In this document: positions 6,801-13,290 of the stretch, in pieces | Position numbering within the stretch: the stretch's first letter is position 1 | Layout: each line of letters opens with the position of its first letter | From: Thiobacillus denitrificans | GTDB lineage: Bacteria > Pseudomonadota > Gammaproteobacteria > Burkholderiales > Thiobacillaceae | Direction of reading: 5' to 3' | Assembly (NCBI GenBank): GCA_002424845.1 | Contig: DILD01000075.1 | Coordinates: forward strand, 1-13,290 | DNA length: 13,290 bases | Notes under the pieces: model-generated | What the model saw: only the letters and a program-made list of their open reading frames with translations | The model's database searches: none | Told to the model about the DNA's origin: nothing | Position numbers and translations under genes: made by a program

Positions 6801-7679
6801 CTCGCAATAGAACACGGTCACCTGACGGCGTTCGGCCGGTGCCGACGAGAATGCCAGAAGCGCCTGGCCGCTCGTCGATGGTCGCGGAGCCGCGCCTGCT
6901 TCGCCGAGCCGGATCTGCCGCGCCAGCCTTTGCGTCTCCTCTTCCGGCAATGCGGCCAACTCGTTTTTCAGCAGTTGCACGCACTTGTTGTATTGGTGCA
7001 GCGCGACGCCCGGCTGATTATCCAGCGCGTACAGACGCATCACACGGCGATGGCCCGACTCGTCGGTGGGTTCCAGCTCGACGTAGCGCAGGGCAAAGGG
7101 CAGGGCGCCGGCATGATTGCCGAGTCGCTCATGACATTTCGCGAGTCGCTCGAAAAGCGCCAGCGCATGTCGATGCAGGGTCTCGCGCTGTAGCAGCAAC
7201 CACTCCTCGAACGCGTAACACCCCGGCAGGGCAAAGCCCTGCAGAAACTCGCCGCGATAGATTCCTGCCGTCTGCTCCATTTCCGCCAGGCAAGCCGTGC
7301 AGTGCTGCTCGGATTGCATGTCGCAGGCAGAAAGCGGTCTGGCGAAGTTGAACACATCGACAGACAGATCGGGGATGAAACGCAGGCTCTGTTTGTCGGC
7401 GATGAACAGACTCTTTCCCGAGGGCACCTCGATGGCGCGGCGCAAGTCCGACAAGGCCCGGCGCAAATTGCCGCGCGCCGTGGTCGGGTCCTGTCCCTCC
7501 CACAACAGTTCGGCCAGAAACTCGCGACGGTGATCTCGCGGCGGCTCTACCGCCAGATAGGCGAGCAGGGCACGCATCGTGTTGTAGGAGAAGCCACCGA
7601 GCGGTCGGCCGTCCAGCCGTACGCCGAACCCATCGAATAGCGTCAACTCCAGTGCGCGTCCCTTCTTTCGTATACCCAT
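3825..7679 (-). CDS. SARP/BTAD - cyclase-homology - STAND ATPase - TPR signalling regulator
   Basis: A 1284-residue cytoplasmic regulator. In order: OmpR/SARP-type winged helix (about 10-105); BTAD helical domain (about 110-260); class III nucleotide-cyclase homology domain (about 283-450: RRQVTVFYCEL, RYGGHTVQ, LLVYFGYP, ARIGVHTGV); STAND-type AAA ATPase (about 468-720) with MVGR, Walker A GEPGIGKS (498-505), Walker B LLIWEDLHWAD (624-634) and LLTARP; then helical TPR-like repeats from about 850 to the end. In the cyclase domain the two metal-binding aspartates are replaced (E293 in FYCEL; G336 in HGGG for GDG) and the transition-state Asn position reads VGQTSR, so it is probably a non-catalytic sensor or interaction domain. 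The ATPase motifs look intact. Such proteins usually act as ATP-gated transcription activators. An in-frame TTG at 7694 would add five residues; ATG is preferred, though neither start has a good ribosome site. It is divergent from the autotransporter gene, which is a candidate target. Confidence 0.93.
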   Translation of the reverse strand: MGIRKKGRALELTLFDGFGVRLDGRPLGGFSYNTMRALLAYLAVEPPRDHRREFLAELLWEGQDPTTARGNLRRALSDLRRAIEVPSGKSLFIADKQSLRFIPDLSVDVFNFARPLSACDMQSEQHCTACLAEMEQTAGIYRGEFLQGFALPGCYAFEEWLLLQRETLHRHALALFERLAKCHERLGNHAGALPFALRYVELEPTDESGHRRVMRLYALDNQPGVALHQYNKCVQLLKNELAALPEEETQRLARQIRLGEAGAAPRPSTSGQALLAFSSAPAERRQVTVFYCELNLRDQLDGDDPEDVLERLQSPQARCLEIVRRYGGHTVQSHGGGLLVYFGYPLADENAARHAVNAALAIVQEVGAAIEARIGVHTGVIITGLDPSIPDTVGQTSRLAIQLRQALPQGESGVAISHATHAIVNRYFECVALPGMLPSGKAKATSLYRVERASGARSRLDAATRLTPMVGRHAELARLHALWLQAKAGHGHALLLQGEPGIGKSRLIHSFRQAAAQDGAVFELRCFAESCHSSFHPVIALIESVFGFGRTDTPGRKFHKLAAHLAATPLNRNTAAVPLLGKLLGLPLPTGYQALAMTVQEVKLHTFSLLADLMLSMVAGKCALLIWEDLHWADYSTLEFLSEFVERAKSAGILMLLTARPGFIPPWTPPSADTATLSPLGKQEVEQMIMALDATLPNDTVARIVERADGVPLFIEEIVASIAAAANATIPATLHDLLATRVDNLGRAKGTAQLAACIGREFDLQLLQAASTMDGQEIDEHLTLLFETGLLTELGQTTAQFKHALIQDVCYQSQTRADRRAAHQRIAQALLTEFPELVAARQELVARHCFAGGEIARAAEYWAMAGRRDVATGANTEAIEHLNAALGALHTLPADGTHTRLETMLYLNLGAAWMSAGGYGCEEARQAHLKAMELSGGEKDEAGLFATLRRLWMVDYMYLGSQAASEMAEQMLRLAQQTKDPVQLQAAHDSYGVSIACMGDFAGGFSHYTQGAALYRPEHHSEMVARFGENVAINNGVHLAMTLWLRGDPEQSLACMETTLANAREQAHPHSLCIALYGCALVSRWRREVEVSARYVEESLACAAEFELPFWQLSAAADWAWISAMRGDASDSLAFLAQLRDNPEIPGAARILFYQQLADGLVHLACYPEALAVLDDAIALADERNEPYLEADYHRLKGICLTKTSPDGLREAETCFNKALSISRHQGALSLELRAAVGMAQLWHETGRVREANRLLEDVCDRIEEGFDSIDYREATALLDASRK

Positions 7680-7812
7680 GTCGGCCCGTTTCAATATCTG
7701 TGCTGCTCAGCAACAACGCAGGGAATGTAGCGCAAAAACCTTGAAGTAAATATGGCCATAACGCCCTCCAGCCGCGCTTGTCGCTGCGATTTGCCTGCGA
7801 ACGATCGGCGAA

Positions 7813-7822
7813 CGGTCGACCG
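7813..7822. promoter_or_regulatory. 10-bp palindrome in the divergent intergenic region
   Basis: CGGTCGACCG is a perfect palindrome 57 bases before the autotransporter ATG. It is preceded by a near-direct repeat (GAACGATCGG / GAACGGTCGA). It could be an operator for the neighbouring SARP-type regulator or for another factor. The 199-base region between the two divergent starts shows no strong -35/-10 promoter, so this is only a positional suggestion. Confidence 0.2.
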
Positions 7823-7878
7823 GTACGCTAGGCAAACTCATTAGAGCCGCTAGCCAGTAAACAAGGACTGCCCGAGGA

Positions 7879-8031
7879 ATGAACAAGGCCTATCGTCTCA
7901 TCAAAAACCGCCACTCCGGCCTGGTGCAGGTCGCCCCGGAAACCGCGAAAGCCCACGGCAAGGGCAAAAGCATGGTCAAGGCCGGCACGGTTGCCGCCGT
8001 GCTTGCCTGCGCCTCGCCGATGGCCTGGGCG
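7879..8031 (+). other. Extended signal peptide region (ESPR + signal peptide)
   Basis: These bases encode residues 1-51. The N-terminal MNKAYRLIKNR.SG pattern and the charged AKAHGKGK stretch match the conserved ESPR of large type V proteins of beta- and gammaproteobacteria (family consensus of the type MNKIYRLIWNRALG). It is followed by the Sec-type core AGTVAAVLACASPMAWA. Cleavage is predicted at AWA|AD (after residue 51) or one residue later. ESPRs are thought to slow inner-membrane export of large passengers. Confidence 0.85.
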
Positions 8032-11000
8032 GCGGATATCTACTGGAATAATGTTGGTACGGGAGACTGGTTTACCACCGGAAACTGGAATCCCAGCGCC
8101 GTCCCGACAAATGCGGACACTGCCTATATCGACAACGGCGGCACGGCCCAGGTACAGGCGGGGGCGCAAGCAGCTCATCTCGAAATAGGTTATTCCGGCA
8201 CCGGCCATCTGGAAATCAGCGACGGCGGCACGCTGAACAGCGTGTGGTCCAGCTATATCGGCAACACGGTTGGCAGCTCCGGTACGGTCACGGTGGACGG
8301 CGAATGGTCCACCTTGACCAGCAACGCACATCTGGATGTGGGCGGGGGCGGCACCGGCATACTCACCATCAGCGATGGCGGCACGGTCAATGTTGCACAA
8401 ACCGCGTCCGTCGGTACCTACAGTACCAGCAGCGGTACCGCGACGGTGGACGGAGCGGGCTCCAGCTTGACCAGTTCACAGTTGTACGTGGGCAATGAAG
8501 GCATCGGTACATTCACCATCAGCAACGGCGGTACGGTGAGCACCAGCAGCAGGGGCATCATTGGCGTTTGCCAAAATCCTGGGTGCGCCGGTATCGGTAC
8601 GGTGACGGTGGACGGAGCGGGCGCCAGCTGGAGCAACAGCGGCACAGTCACCCTCGGCATTGAAAGTGCCGGTGCCGGCACGCTTGTCATCCGCAACGGC
8701 GGTACGGTGAGCAATACAGATGCCGTCCTCGGCGACAGTGCCCTTTTCAAAAACAGCGCCAATGCCAGCGGCACAGTGACGGTGGACGGGGCGGGCTCCA
8801 GCTGGAACAACAGCGGCAACCTGACCATAGGCAAGTATGGCACCGGCACGCTCACCGTCAGCAACGGCGGTGCGGTGAGCAATACAGACAGCATTCTCGG
8901 CGACATAGCCGGCAGCAGTGGCACGGCGACGGTGGATGGCATCGGTTCCAGCTGGAGCAACAGCGGCACTCTGACCGTAGGCAAGGCCGGCACCGGCGCA
9001 CTCACCGTCAGCAGCGGCGGCACGCTGAGCAATACAGACAGCTATCTTGGCACCAGCGCCAGTGGCACGGTGACGGTGGACGGGGCGGGCTCCACCTGGA
9101 CCAACACGGGCAATCTGTACCTGGGCTATCTCAACACCGGCGCACTCAACATCAGCAACGGCGGTGTGGTAAACAGTAGCGTGGGCTGGCTCGCCGTGGC
9201 TATTGGCACCAGCGGCACGGCAACGGTGGACGGGGCGGGCTCCACCTGGACCAATAGCGGCAACCTGCTCGTCGGCGATGCCAGCACCGGCACACTGACC
9301 ATCACCAACGGCGGTGCGGTAAGCAACACAAACGGCACCATCGGCAGTAGCTTCGCCAGTGGCAGTAACGGCACGGTGACGGTGGACGGGGCGGGTTCCA
9401 CCTGGACCAATAGCGCTACCTTACAGGTGGGCTCCAGTGGCAGCGGTACGCTCACCATCAGTCGCGGCGGCGTGGTCAATGCTTCAGGCACGGTCACGTT
9501 GGCGAACTCGGGTACTAGCAGCGGCACGCTCAATATCGGCAATGGCGCCGAGGCGGGCATCCTCAATGCCACAACGGTAAACGGTGGCAGCGGTACCGGC
9601 GGGGCCACGCTCAACTTCAACCATACCGACGGCGGCTACTATTTCACCAGCACCGGTACCGCCGGTGGCACAGCCATCAACATTACCGGCCGCACGGCGG
9701 TGAATCACAAGGGCAGCGGCACGACCATCCTCACCGGCGCCAACACCTATACGGGCGGCACCACGGTCGATGCCGGCACGCTGCGAAGAAGTCTCGCTGG
9801 TGCCTTCGTATCCAACACCGCCTACACCGTCAATGGCGGCACGCTGCACCTGAATAATCTTGGACTCGCCATGTCCTCCCTCTCCGGCAGCGGCGGGACC
9901 GTGAATATCGGCACGGCGACACTCACGGTCAATCAATCTGGCAATACAGGTTATGCAGGCACGATCAGCGGCACCACGGGCACATTGATCAAGCTTGGAA
10001 CCGGCACCTTGACACTGACCGGCACCAGCGCCACCGACTACACCAGGGTCAATGGCGGCACACTTGGCATTGCCGGCGGCGGCGCGCTGAGCAATGTTAA
10101 TGGTTATCTCGGCTACGACGCCGCCGACAGCGGCACGGTGACGGTGGACGGGGCGGGCTCGAGTTGGATCAACAGCGCCGGCCTGTTCGTGGGCTATGGA
10201 GGCAACGGCACGCTCAATATCACCAACGGCGGCGCGGTGAGCAATACGAACGGCAACATCGGCTACTTCGGTGGCAGCAGCACGGTGACGGTGGACGGAC
10301 CGGATTCCACCTGGACCAGCAGCAACGCATTGAAGGTGGGCTACTTTGGCAGCGGTACGCTCAACATTTCCAATGGCGGTGCCGTGAGCAACACAAACGG
10401 TATCCTCGGCGATTCCTTCGGCAGCAGCGGCACGGCGACCGTGACCGGGGCAGGCTCCAGTTGGAGCAACAACGGCAATCTGACCGTGGGCGATTCTGCG
10501 ACCGGCACGCTCGTCATCAGCAGCGGCGGCGTGGTCAATGTTGCTACAGGCACGGTCACGTTGGCGAACCAGGTTGGTAGCAGCGGCACACTGAGTATCG
10601 GCGATGGCGGCGCGGCAGGTGTCTTGAACGCCACTACCGTCAATGGCAGCAGCGGCACGGCCATGCTCAACTTCAACCACACCGACGGCGCCTACTATTT
10701 CACCAACGATGGTACTGCCGGTGGCACGGCCATCAACATCACCGGCAGCACGGTGGTAAACCACACCGGCACCGGCACCACCACGCTTTCCGGCACCAAC
10801 ACCTACAGCGGCGCGACCACGATTTCCGCCGGCACGCTGGAAGTCGGCGCTGGCGGGACGGCGGGTAGCCTCACCGGCAACGTGACCAACAACGGCGCGC
10901 TCGTCTTCAACCGGTCGGATGCCGTGAGCTTCAATGGCGACATCGACGGCAGCGGGAGTCTGACCAAGAGCGGCGCCGGTACGCTGACCCTCACGGGCGC

Positions 11001-13290
11001 CAACAGCTACACGGGCGGCACCACGATTTCCGCCGGCAGCCTGGAAGTCGGCGCTGGCGGGACGGCGGGCAGCCTTACTGGCAACGTGACCAACAACAGT
11101 GCGCTCGTCTTCAACCGCAGCGATGCCGTGAGTTTCAGTGGCGACATCGACGGCACCGGGAGCCTGACCAAAACCGGGGCCGGGACGCTGACCCTCACCG
11201 GCGCCAACACCTACACCGGCACCACTCATGTCAATGCCGGAACCCTGCAAGTGGGTGACGGCGACATCCCCGCTACCAGCATCGCAAGTGACATCGTGAC
11301 TGCCCTAGACAGTCAGCTTATCTTCAACCTCAACGGCGCATACACCTACAGCCGCGACATTTCCGGCGCTGGCTCGGTCAGGGTGACTCCAGGCAGCGGT
11401 TATAACCAGTTGATCCTGACGGGTACCAACACTCATACGGGTGGCACCACGATCGACGCAGACATGACCGTGAGCATCGGTAGTGGTGGCACCAGTGGGA
11501 GCGTTACCGGTGATGTCGTCAACAATGGTCAGTTGACTTTTCATCGCTCCGATGCCGTGACCTTCGATGGCGTGATCAGTGGTAGCGGCAATGTGTTCAT
11601 AAACGGCGGCAATCTGACCCTGACAGGCGATAACACCTACACTGGCAACACCAATAACTTCGGCACCCTGCAAGTCGGCGCTGGCGGGACGGTGGGCAGC
11701 CTCACTGGCAACGTGACGAACTACGGCACGCTCGTCTTCAACCGCAGCGATGCGGTGAGCTTTGTTGGCGACATCGACGGCAGCGGGAGTCTGACCAAGA
11801 GCGGCGCCGGTACGCTGACCCTAACAGGCGTCAACAGCTACACGGGCGGCACCACGATTTCCGCCGGCACCCTGGAAGTCGGCGCTGGCGGGACGGCGGG
11901 CAGCCTCGCCGGCAACGTGACCAACAACAGCACGCTCGTCTTCAACCGCTCGGATGCCGTGAGCTTCAATGGCGACATCACCGGCACAGGGAGCCTGACC
12001 AAGACCGGGGGCGATACGCTAACCCTCACCGGCGCCAACACCTACAGCGGCGGCACCACGGTTTCCGCCGGCACCCTGCAAGTCGGCGCTGGCGGGACGG
12101 CGGGTAGCCTCACCGGCAACGTGACCAACAACGGCGCGCTCGTCTTCAACCGGTCGGATGCCGTGAGCTTCAATGGCGACATCGACGGCAGCGGGAGTCT
12201 GACCAAGAGCGGCGCCGGTACGCTGACCCTGACCGGCACCAACACCTACAGCGGCGCCACCACGGTTTCCGGCGGCACGCTGGCGATGAACGGTTCGCTC
12301 ACCAACTCGGCGGTCACGGTGAACTCCGGCGGCACCCTCGGCGGTTCGGGCAACATCAGCGGCGCGATGATGGTGAATTCTGGCGGCACGCTCGCCCCCG
12401 GCAACAGTCCCGGCCTGCTCACCGTCGGCAGCCTGACGCTGGATGCCGACTCCCTCCTCAACTTCGAACTGGGAGATCCGGCCGGTGTGGCCGGCACGGA
12501 CAGCGATCTGGTGGCCGTCACCGGCAACCTCACCCTGGCGGGCAAGCTGCAAGTGACTCCGCTCACCGGTTTCGGCGCGGGCAGCTACCGGCTGTTCAAT
12601 TACGGCGGCACCCTCACCGATAACGGTGCCACCTTCGACACGATGCCCGTGGCCTACGACTACAGTCTCAATACCGCCACGGCGAATCAGGTAAACCTTG
12701 CCGTCACCGCCGCCACCGCCCAGTACTGGAATGGCGCGAACGTGACGCCCCAGCACGTGGCCCAGGGCAGCGGTGGCAGCGGCGCGTGGGACGGTGCCAC
12801 TACCAATTGGACCAACGCGGCGGGCAACGGCAGCGGCGCCCACCCCATCGCCCCCAACCTGCCGGCCATCTTCGCCGGCACGGCAGGTACGGTGACGATT
12901 GCCAACGGCTTCATCGCTTCCACGCCCGCGCTCTCCTTCCTCACCGACGGTTACCTGCTGGATGCCGACGGCACGGGCGCCCTGGAACTGACTGGAGCGG
13001 CTACCGTGGAAGTGCTGCCATCCAACGTAAGCACCACCATTGCCGCGCCCATCACCGGCACGGCAGGGCTCGCCAAGAGCGGCGCCGGTACGTTGACTCT
13101 CACCGGCGCCAACAGCTACACGGGTGGCACCACGGTTACCGCCGGCACCCTGCAAGTCGGCGCTGGCGGGACGGCGGGCAGCCTCACTGGCAACGTGACC
13201 AACAACGGCGCACTCGTCTTCAACCGGTCGGATGCGGCGAGCTTCAATGGTGACATCGATGGCACCGGGAGTCTGACCCAGAGCGGTGCC
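7879..13290 (+). CDS. Giant autotransporter-type (T5SS) surface protein, 3' end outside window
   Basis: The frame runs without a stop for 1804 codons to the window edge. Residues 1-32 are an extended signal peptide region (MNKAYRLIKNRHSGLVQVAP, then a K/G-rich AKAHGKGKS), as in type V secreted adhesins; residues 33-51 form the hydrophobic core with probable cleavage after MAWA. The mature part starts ADIYWNN..GDWFTTGNW. The passenger is almost wholly G/T/S/N-rich beta-strand repeats, expected to fold as a long beta-helix outside the cell: eleven T5SS/PEP-CTERM-associated repeats (GTVTVDGAGSxWxNSGNLxVG...TGTLTISNGG), and at least eleven PATR-type repeats (GTLTLTGANTYTGGTTVxAGTL). An LAPGNSPG motif is at 1505. 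The C-terminal barrel expected for self-secretion is not in the window, so type Va is inferred. The start ATG follows AAGGA (7863-7867) by 11 bases; an in-frame TAA at 7858 rules out a longer form. Likely adhesin or biofilm role. Confidence 0.92.
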   Translation, partial: MNKAYRLIKNRHSGLVQVAPETAKAHGKGKSMVKAGTVAAVLACASPMAWAADIYWNNVGTGDWFTTGNWNPSAVPTNADTAYIDNGGTAQVQAGAQAAHLEIGYSGTGHLEISDGGTLNSVWSSYIGNTVGSSGTVTVDGEWSTLTSNAHLDVGGGGTGILTISDGGTVNVAQTASVGTYSTSSGTATVDGAGSSLTSSQLYVGNEGIGTFTISNGGTVSTSSRGIIGVCQNPGCAGIGTVTVDGAGASWSNSGTVTLGIESAGAGTLVIRNGGTVSNTDAVLGDSALFKNSANASGTVTVDGAGSSWNNSGNLTIGKYGTGTLTVSNGGAVSNTDSILGDIAGSSGTATVDGIGSSWSNSGTLTVGKAGTGALTVSSGGTLSNTDSYLGTSASGTVTVDGAGSTWTNTGNLYLGYLNTGALNISNGGVVNSSVGWLAVAIGTSGTATVDGAGSTWTNSGNLLVGDASTGTLTITNGGAVSNTNGTIGSSFASGSNGTVTVDGAGSTWTNSATLQVGSSGSGTLTISRGGVVNASGTVTLANSGTSSGTLNIGNGAEAGILNATTVNGGSGTGGATLNFNHTDGGYYFTSTGTAGGTAINITGRTAVNHKGSGTTILTGANTYTGGTTVDAGTLRRSLAGAFVSNTAYTVNGGTLHLNNLGLAMSSLSGSGGTVNIGTATLTVNQSGNTGYAGTISGTTGTLIKLGTGTLTLTGTSATDYTRVNGGTLGIAGGGALSNVNGYLGYDAADSGTVTVDGAGSSWINSAGLFVGYGGNGTLNITNGGAVSNTNGNIGYFGGSSTVTVDGPDSTWTSSNALKVGYFGSGTLNISNGGAVSNTNGILGDSFGSSGTATVTGAGSSWSNNGNLTVGDSATGTLVISSGGVVNVATGTVTLANQVGSSGTLSIGDGGAAGVLNATTVNGSSGTAMLNFNHTDGAYYFTNDGTAGGTAINITGSTVVNHTGTGTTTLSGTNTYSGATTISAGTLEVGAGGTAGSLTGNVTNNGALVFNRSDAVSFNGDIDGSGSLTKSGAGTLTLTGANSYTGGTTISAGSLEVGAGGTAGSLTGNVTNNSALVFNRSDAVSFSGDIDGTGSLTKTGAGTLTLTGANTYTGTTHVNAGTLQVGDGDIPATSIASDIVTALDSQLIFNLNGAYTYSRDISGAGSVRVTPGSGYNQLILTGTNTHTGGTTIDADMTVSIGSGGTSGSVTGDVVNNGQLTFHRSDAVTFDGVISGSGNVFINGGNLTLTGDNTYTGNTNNFGTLQVGAGGTVGSLTGNVTNYGTLVFNRSDAVSFVGDIDGSGSLTKSGAGTLTLTGVNSYTGGTTISAGTLEVGAGGTAGSLAGNVTNNSTLVFNRSDAVSFNGDITGTGSLTKTGGDTLTLTGANTYSGGTTVSAGTLQVGAGGTAGSLTGNVTNNGALVFNRSDAVSFNGDIDGSGSLTKSGAGTLTLTGTNTYSGATTVSGGTLAMNGSLTNSAVTVNSGGTLGGSGNISGAMMVNSGGTLAPGNSPGLLTVGSLTLDADSLLNFELGDPAGVAGTDSDLVAVTGNLTLAGKLQVTPLTGFGAGSYRLFNYGGTLTDNGATFDTMPVAYDYSLNTATANQVNLAVTAATAQYWNGANVTPQHVAQGSGGSGAWDGATTNWTNAAGNGSGAHPIAPNLPAIFAGTAGTVTIANGFIASTPALSFLTDGYLLDADGTGALELTGAATVEVLPSNVSTTIAAPITGTAGLAKSGAGTLTLTGANSYTGGTTVTAGTLQVGAGGTAGSLTGNVTNNGALVFNRSDAASFNGDIDGTGSLTQSGA
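8188..9480 (+). repeat. Array 1: eight T5SS/PEP-CTERM-associated repeats
   Basis: Eight degenerate in-frame units start with GT(V/A)TVDG at 8281, 8434, 8596, 8770, 8920, 9064, 9214 and 9370, spaced 144-174 bases (48-58 residues). Each reads GTVTVDGAGS(S/T)W(T/S)NSGNL.VG..GTGTLTISNGGTVSNT. with length variation concentrated in the turn after SNT. The first unit is the most divergent (DGEWSTLTSN). This corresponds to the known repeat described for T5SS and PEP-CTERM proteins. Confidence 0.85.
9466..9783 (+). repeat. Duplicated intragenic segment, copy A
   Basis: It encodes GGVVN.SGTVTLAN...SSGTLNIG... LNATTVNG...LNFNHTDGGYYFT..GTAGGTAINITG..VNH...NTYTGGTT..AGTL (residues 530-635). It is matched by copy B at 10525-10839, roughly three quarters identical at protein level by eye, with small in-frame indels. 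It joins a T5SS-type repeat block to a PATR repeat in both places. Confidence 0.85.
10078..10539 (+). repeat. Array 2: three T5SS/PEP-CTERM-associated repeats
   Basis: A second block of the same repeat family as array 1, with unit starts at 10132, 10279 and 10429 (spacings 147 and 150 bases). The middle unit reads STVTVDGPDSTW and the last GTATVTGAGSSW, so both deviate from consensus. It is separated from array 1 by about 0.6 kb of PATR-type sequence. Confidence 0.85.
10525..10839 (+). repeat. Duplicated intragenic segment, copy B
   Basis: Counterpart of 9466-9783. It shares TGTVTLAN, LNATTVNG, LNFNHTDG.YYFT, GTAGGTAINITG and the closing NTY.GTT..AGTL motifs. It is 3 bases shorter overall through a 3-base gain near its start and a 6-base loss near NG.SGT. 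It lies 1059 bases downstream of copy A and again follows a T5SS-type repeat. Confidence 0.85.
10837..12279 (+). repeat. Array 3: seven tandem PATR units with a 204-bp (68-residue) period
   Basis: Units begin with CTG(G/C)AAGTCGGCGCTGG or a variant at 10837, 11041, 11245, 11464, 11668, 11872 and 12076, and the array ends at 12280. Six units are exactly 204 bases; the third (11245-11463) is 219 bases and strongly diverged, and the fourth is moderately diverged. Each encodes LEVGAGGTAGSLTGNVTNN, then ALVFNRSDAVSFNGDI, DG.GSLTKSGAGTLTLTG and A.NTYTGGTT.SAGT. Units 1 and 7 share 151 identical bases (10841-10991 and 12080-12230). Confidence 0.92.
13150..13290 (+). repeat. Further 68-residue PATR unit, cut by window end
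   Basis: The unit of array 3 reappears after an 870-base interval (LQVGAGGTAGSLTGNVTNN, ALVFNRSDAASFNGDIDGT, SLTQSGA). It is highly similar to units 1 and 7, with AASF for AVSF and TQSG for TKSG. At least one more tandem array may continue beyond the window. Confidence 0.9.

Noticed and set aside
8002..8013. Possible lipobox VLAC in the autotransporter signal peptide
   Set aside because: Leucine at -2 is unfavourable, and an AWA cleavage site after the hydrophobic core together with the ESPR fits a type V protein better.
9484..11250. 588-codon open frame on the minus strand opposite the autotransporter
   Set aside because: It is antisense to clear repeat coding sequence; the long openness and its own repeats (VEDERAVVGHVA etc.) are the mirror of the GC-rich repeats on the plus strand. 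No recognisable domain.
8188..12279. CRISPR-like periodic repeats
   Set aside because: The repeats are in-frame coding units of beta-strand passenger motifs with no short exact repeat plus unique spacer structure.
12019..13155. 378-codon open frame on the minus strand
   Set aside because: Same cause: the antisense shadow of the PATR repeats.

Overview
The window is GC-rich and reads like a chromosomal segment of a betaproteobacterium, possibly Rhodocyclales-like. That placement is inferred from GC and codon bias, a type V extended signal peptide, an EAL protein with a C-terminal PAS/PDC-like domain, and a GlpE-type rhodanese fused to ankyrin repeats. No rRNA, tRNA, CRISPR array, insertion sequence or integrase was seen.

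Left part (1-3620, all + strand). The window opens in the last 62 codons of an ankyrin-repeat protein whose stop overlaps (ATGA) the start of a small TPR-like protein. A 323-bp gap follows. It holds a well-spaced sigma-54 (-24/-12) promoter at 800-815 and, about 90 bp upstream, an exact GCACC-N5-GGTGC dyad matching the NtrC operator core. These precede a probable three-gene operon: an EAL cyclic-di-GMP phosphodiesterase with a YkuI_C-like sensor domain, a coiled-coil protein of unknown function, and a rhodanese-ankyrin fusion. The ankyrin tail at the left edge is a paralogue of the fusion's ankyrin tail, so the locus seems to carry two related ankyrin modules. The simplest reading is a nitrogen-status (NtrC/RpoN) controlled unit that lowers c-di-GMP and makes a sulfurtransferase/ankyrin protein. 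A link to a nearby nitrogen-fixation or nitrogen-assimilation locus is only a hypothesis.

Middle part (3825-7679, - strand). One very large gene encodes a signalling regulator: an OmpR/SARP-type winged helix, a BTAD domain, a class III nucleotide-cyclase homology domain that has lost key catalytic residues, a STAND-type AAA ATPase and a long TPR tail. It converges on the rhodanese-ankyrin gene and is divergent from the autotransporter, with a shared intergenic region of about 200 bp.

Right part (7879 to the end, + strand). A giant type V (autotransporter-like) surface protein starts with an extended signal peptide and stays open for 1804 codons to the window edge. Its passenger is built from two repeat families: eleven T5SS/PEP-CTERM-associated repeats of about 50 residues, and PATR-type beta-strand repeats, including an array with a strict 204-bp (68-residue) period. 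A 0.3-kb segment is duplicated within the gene, and two non-adjacent array units share 151 identical bases, which points to recent recombination. The translocator barrel lies beyond the window.
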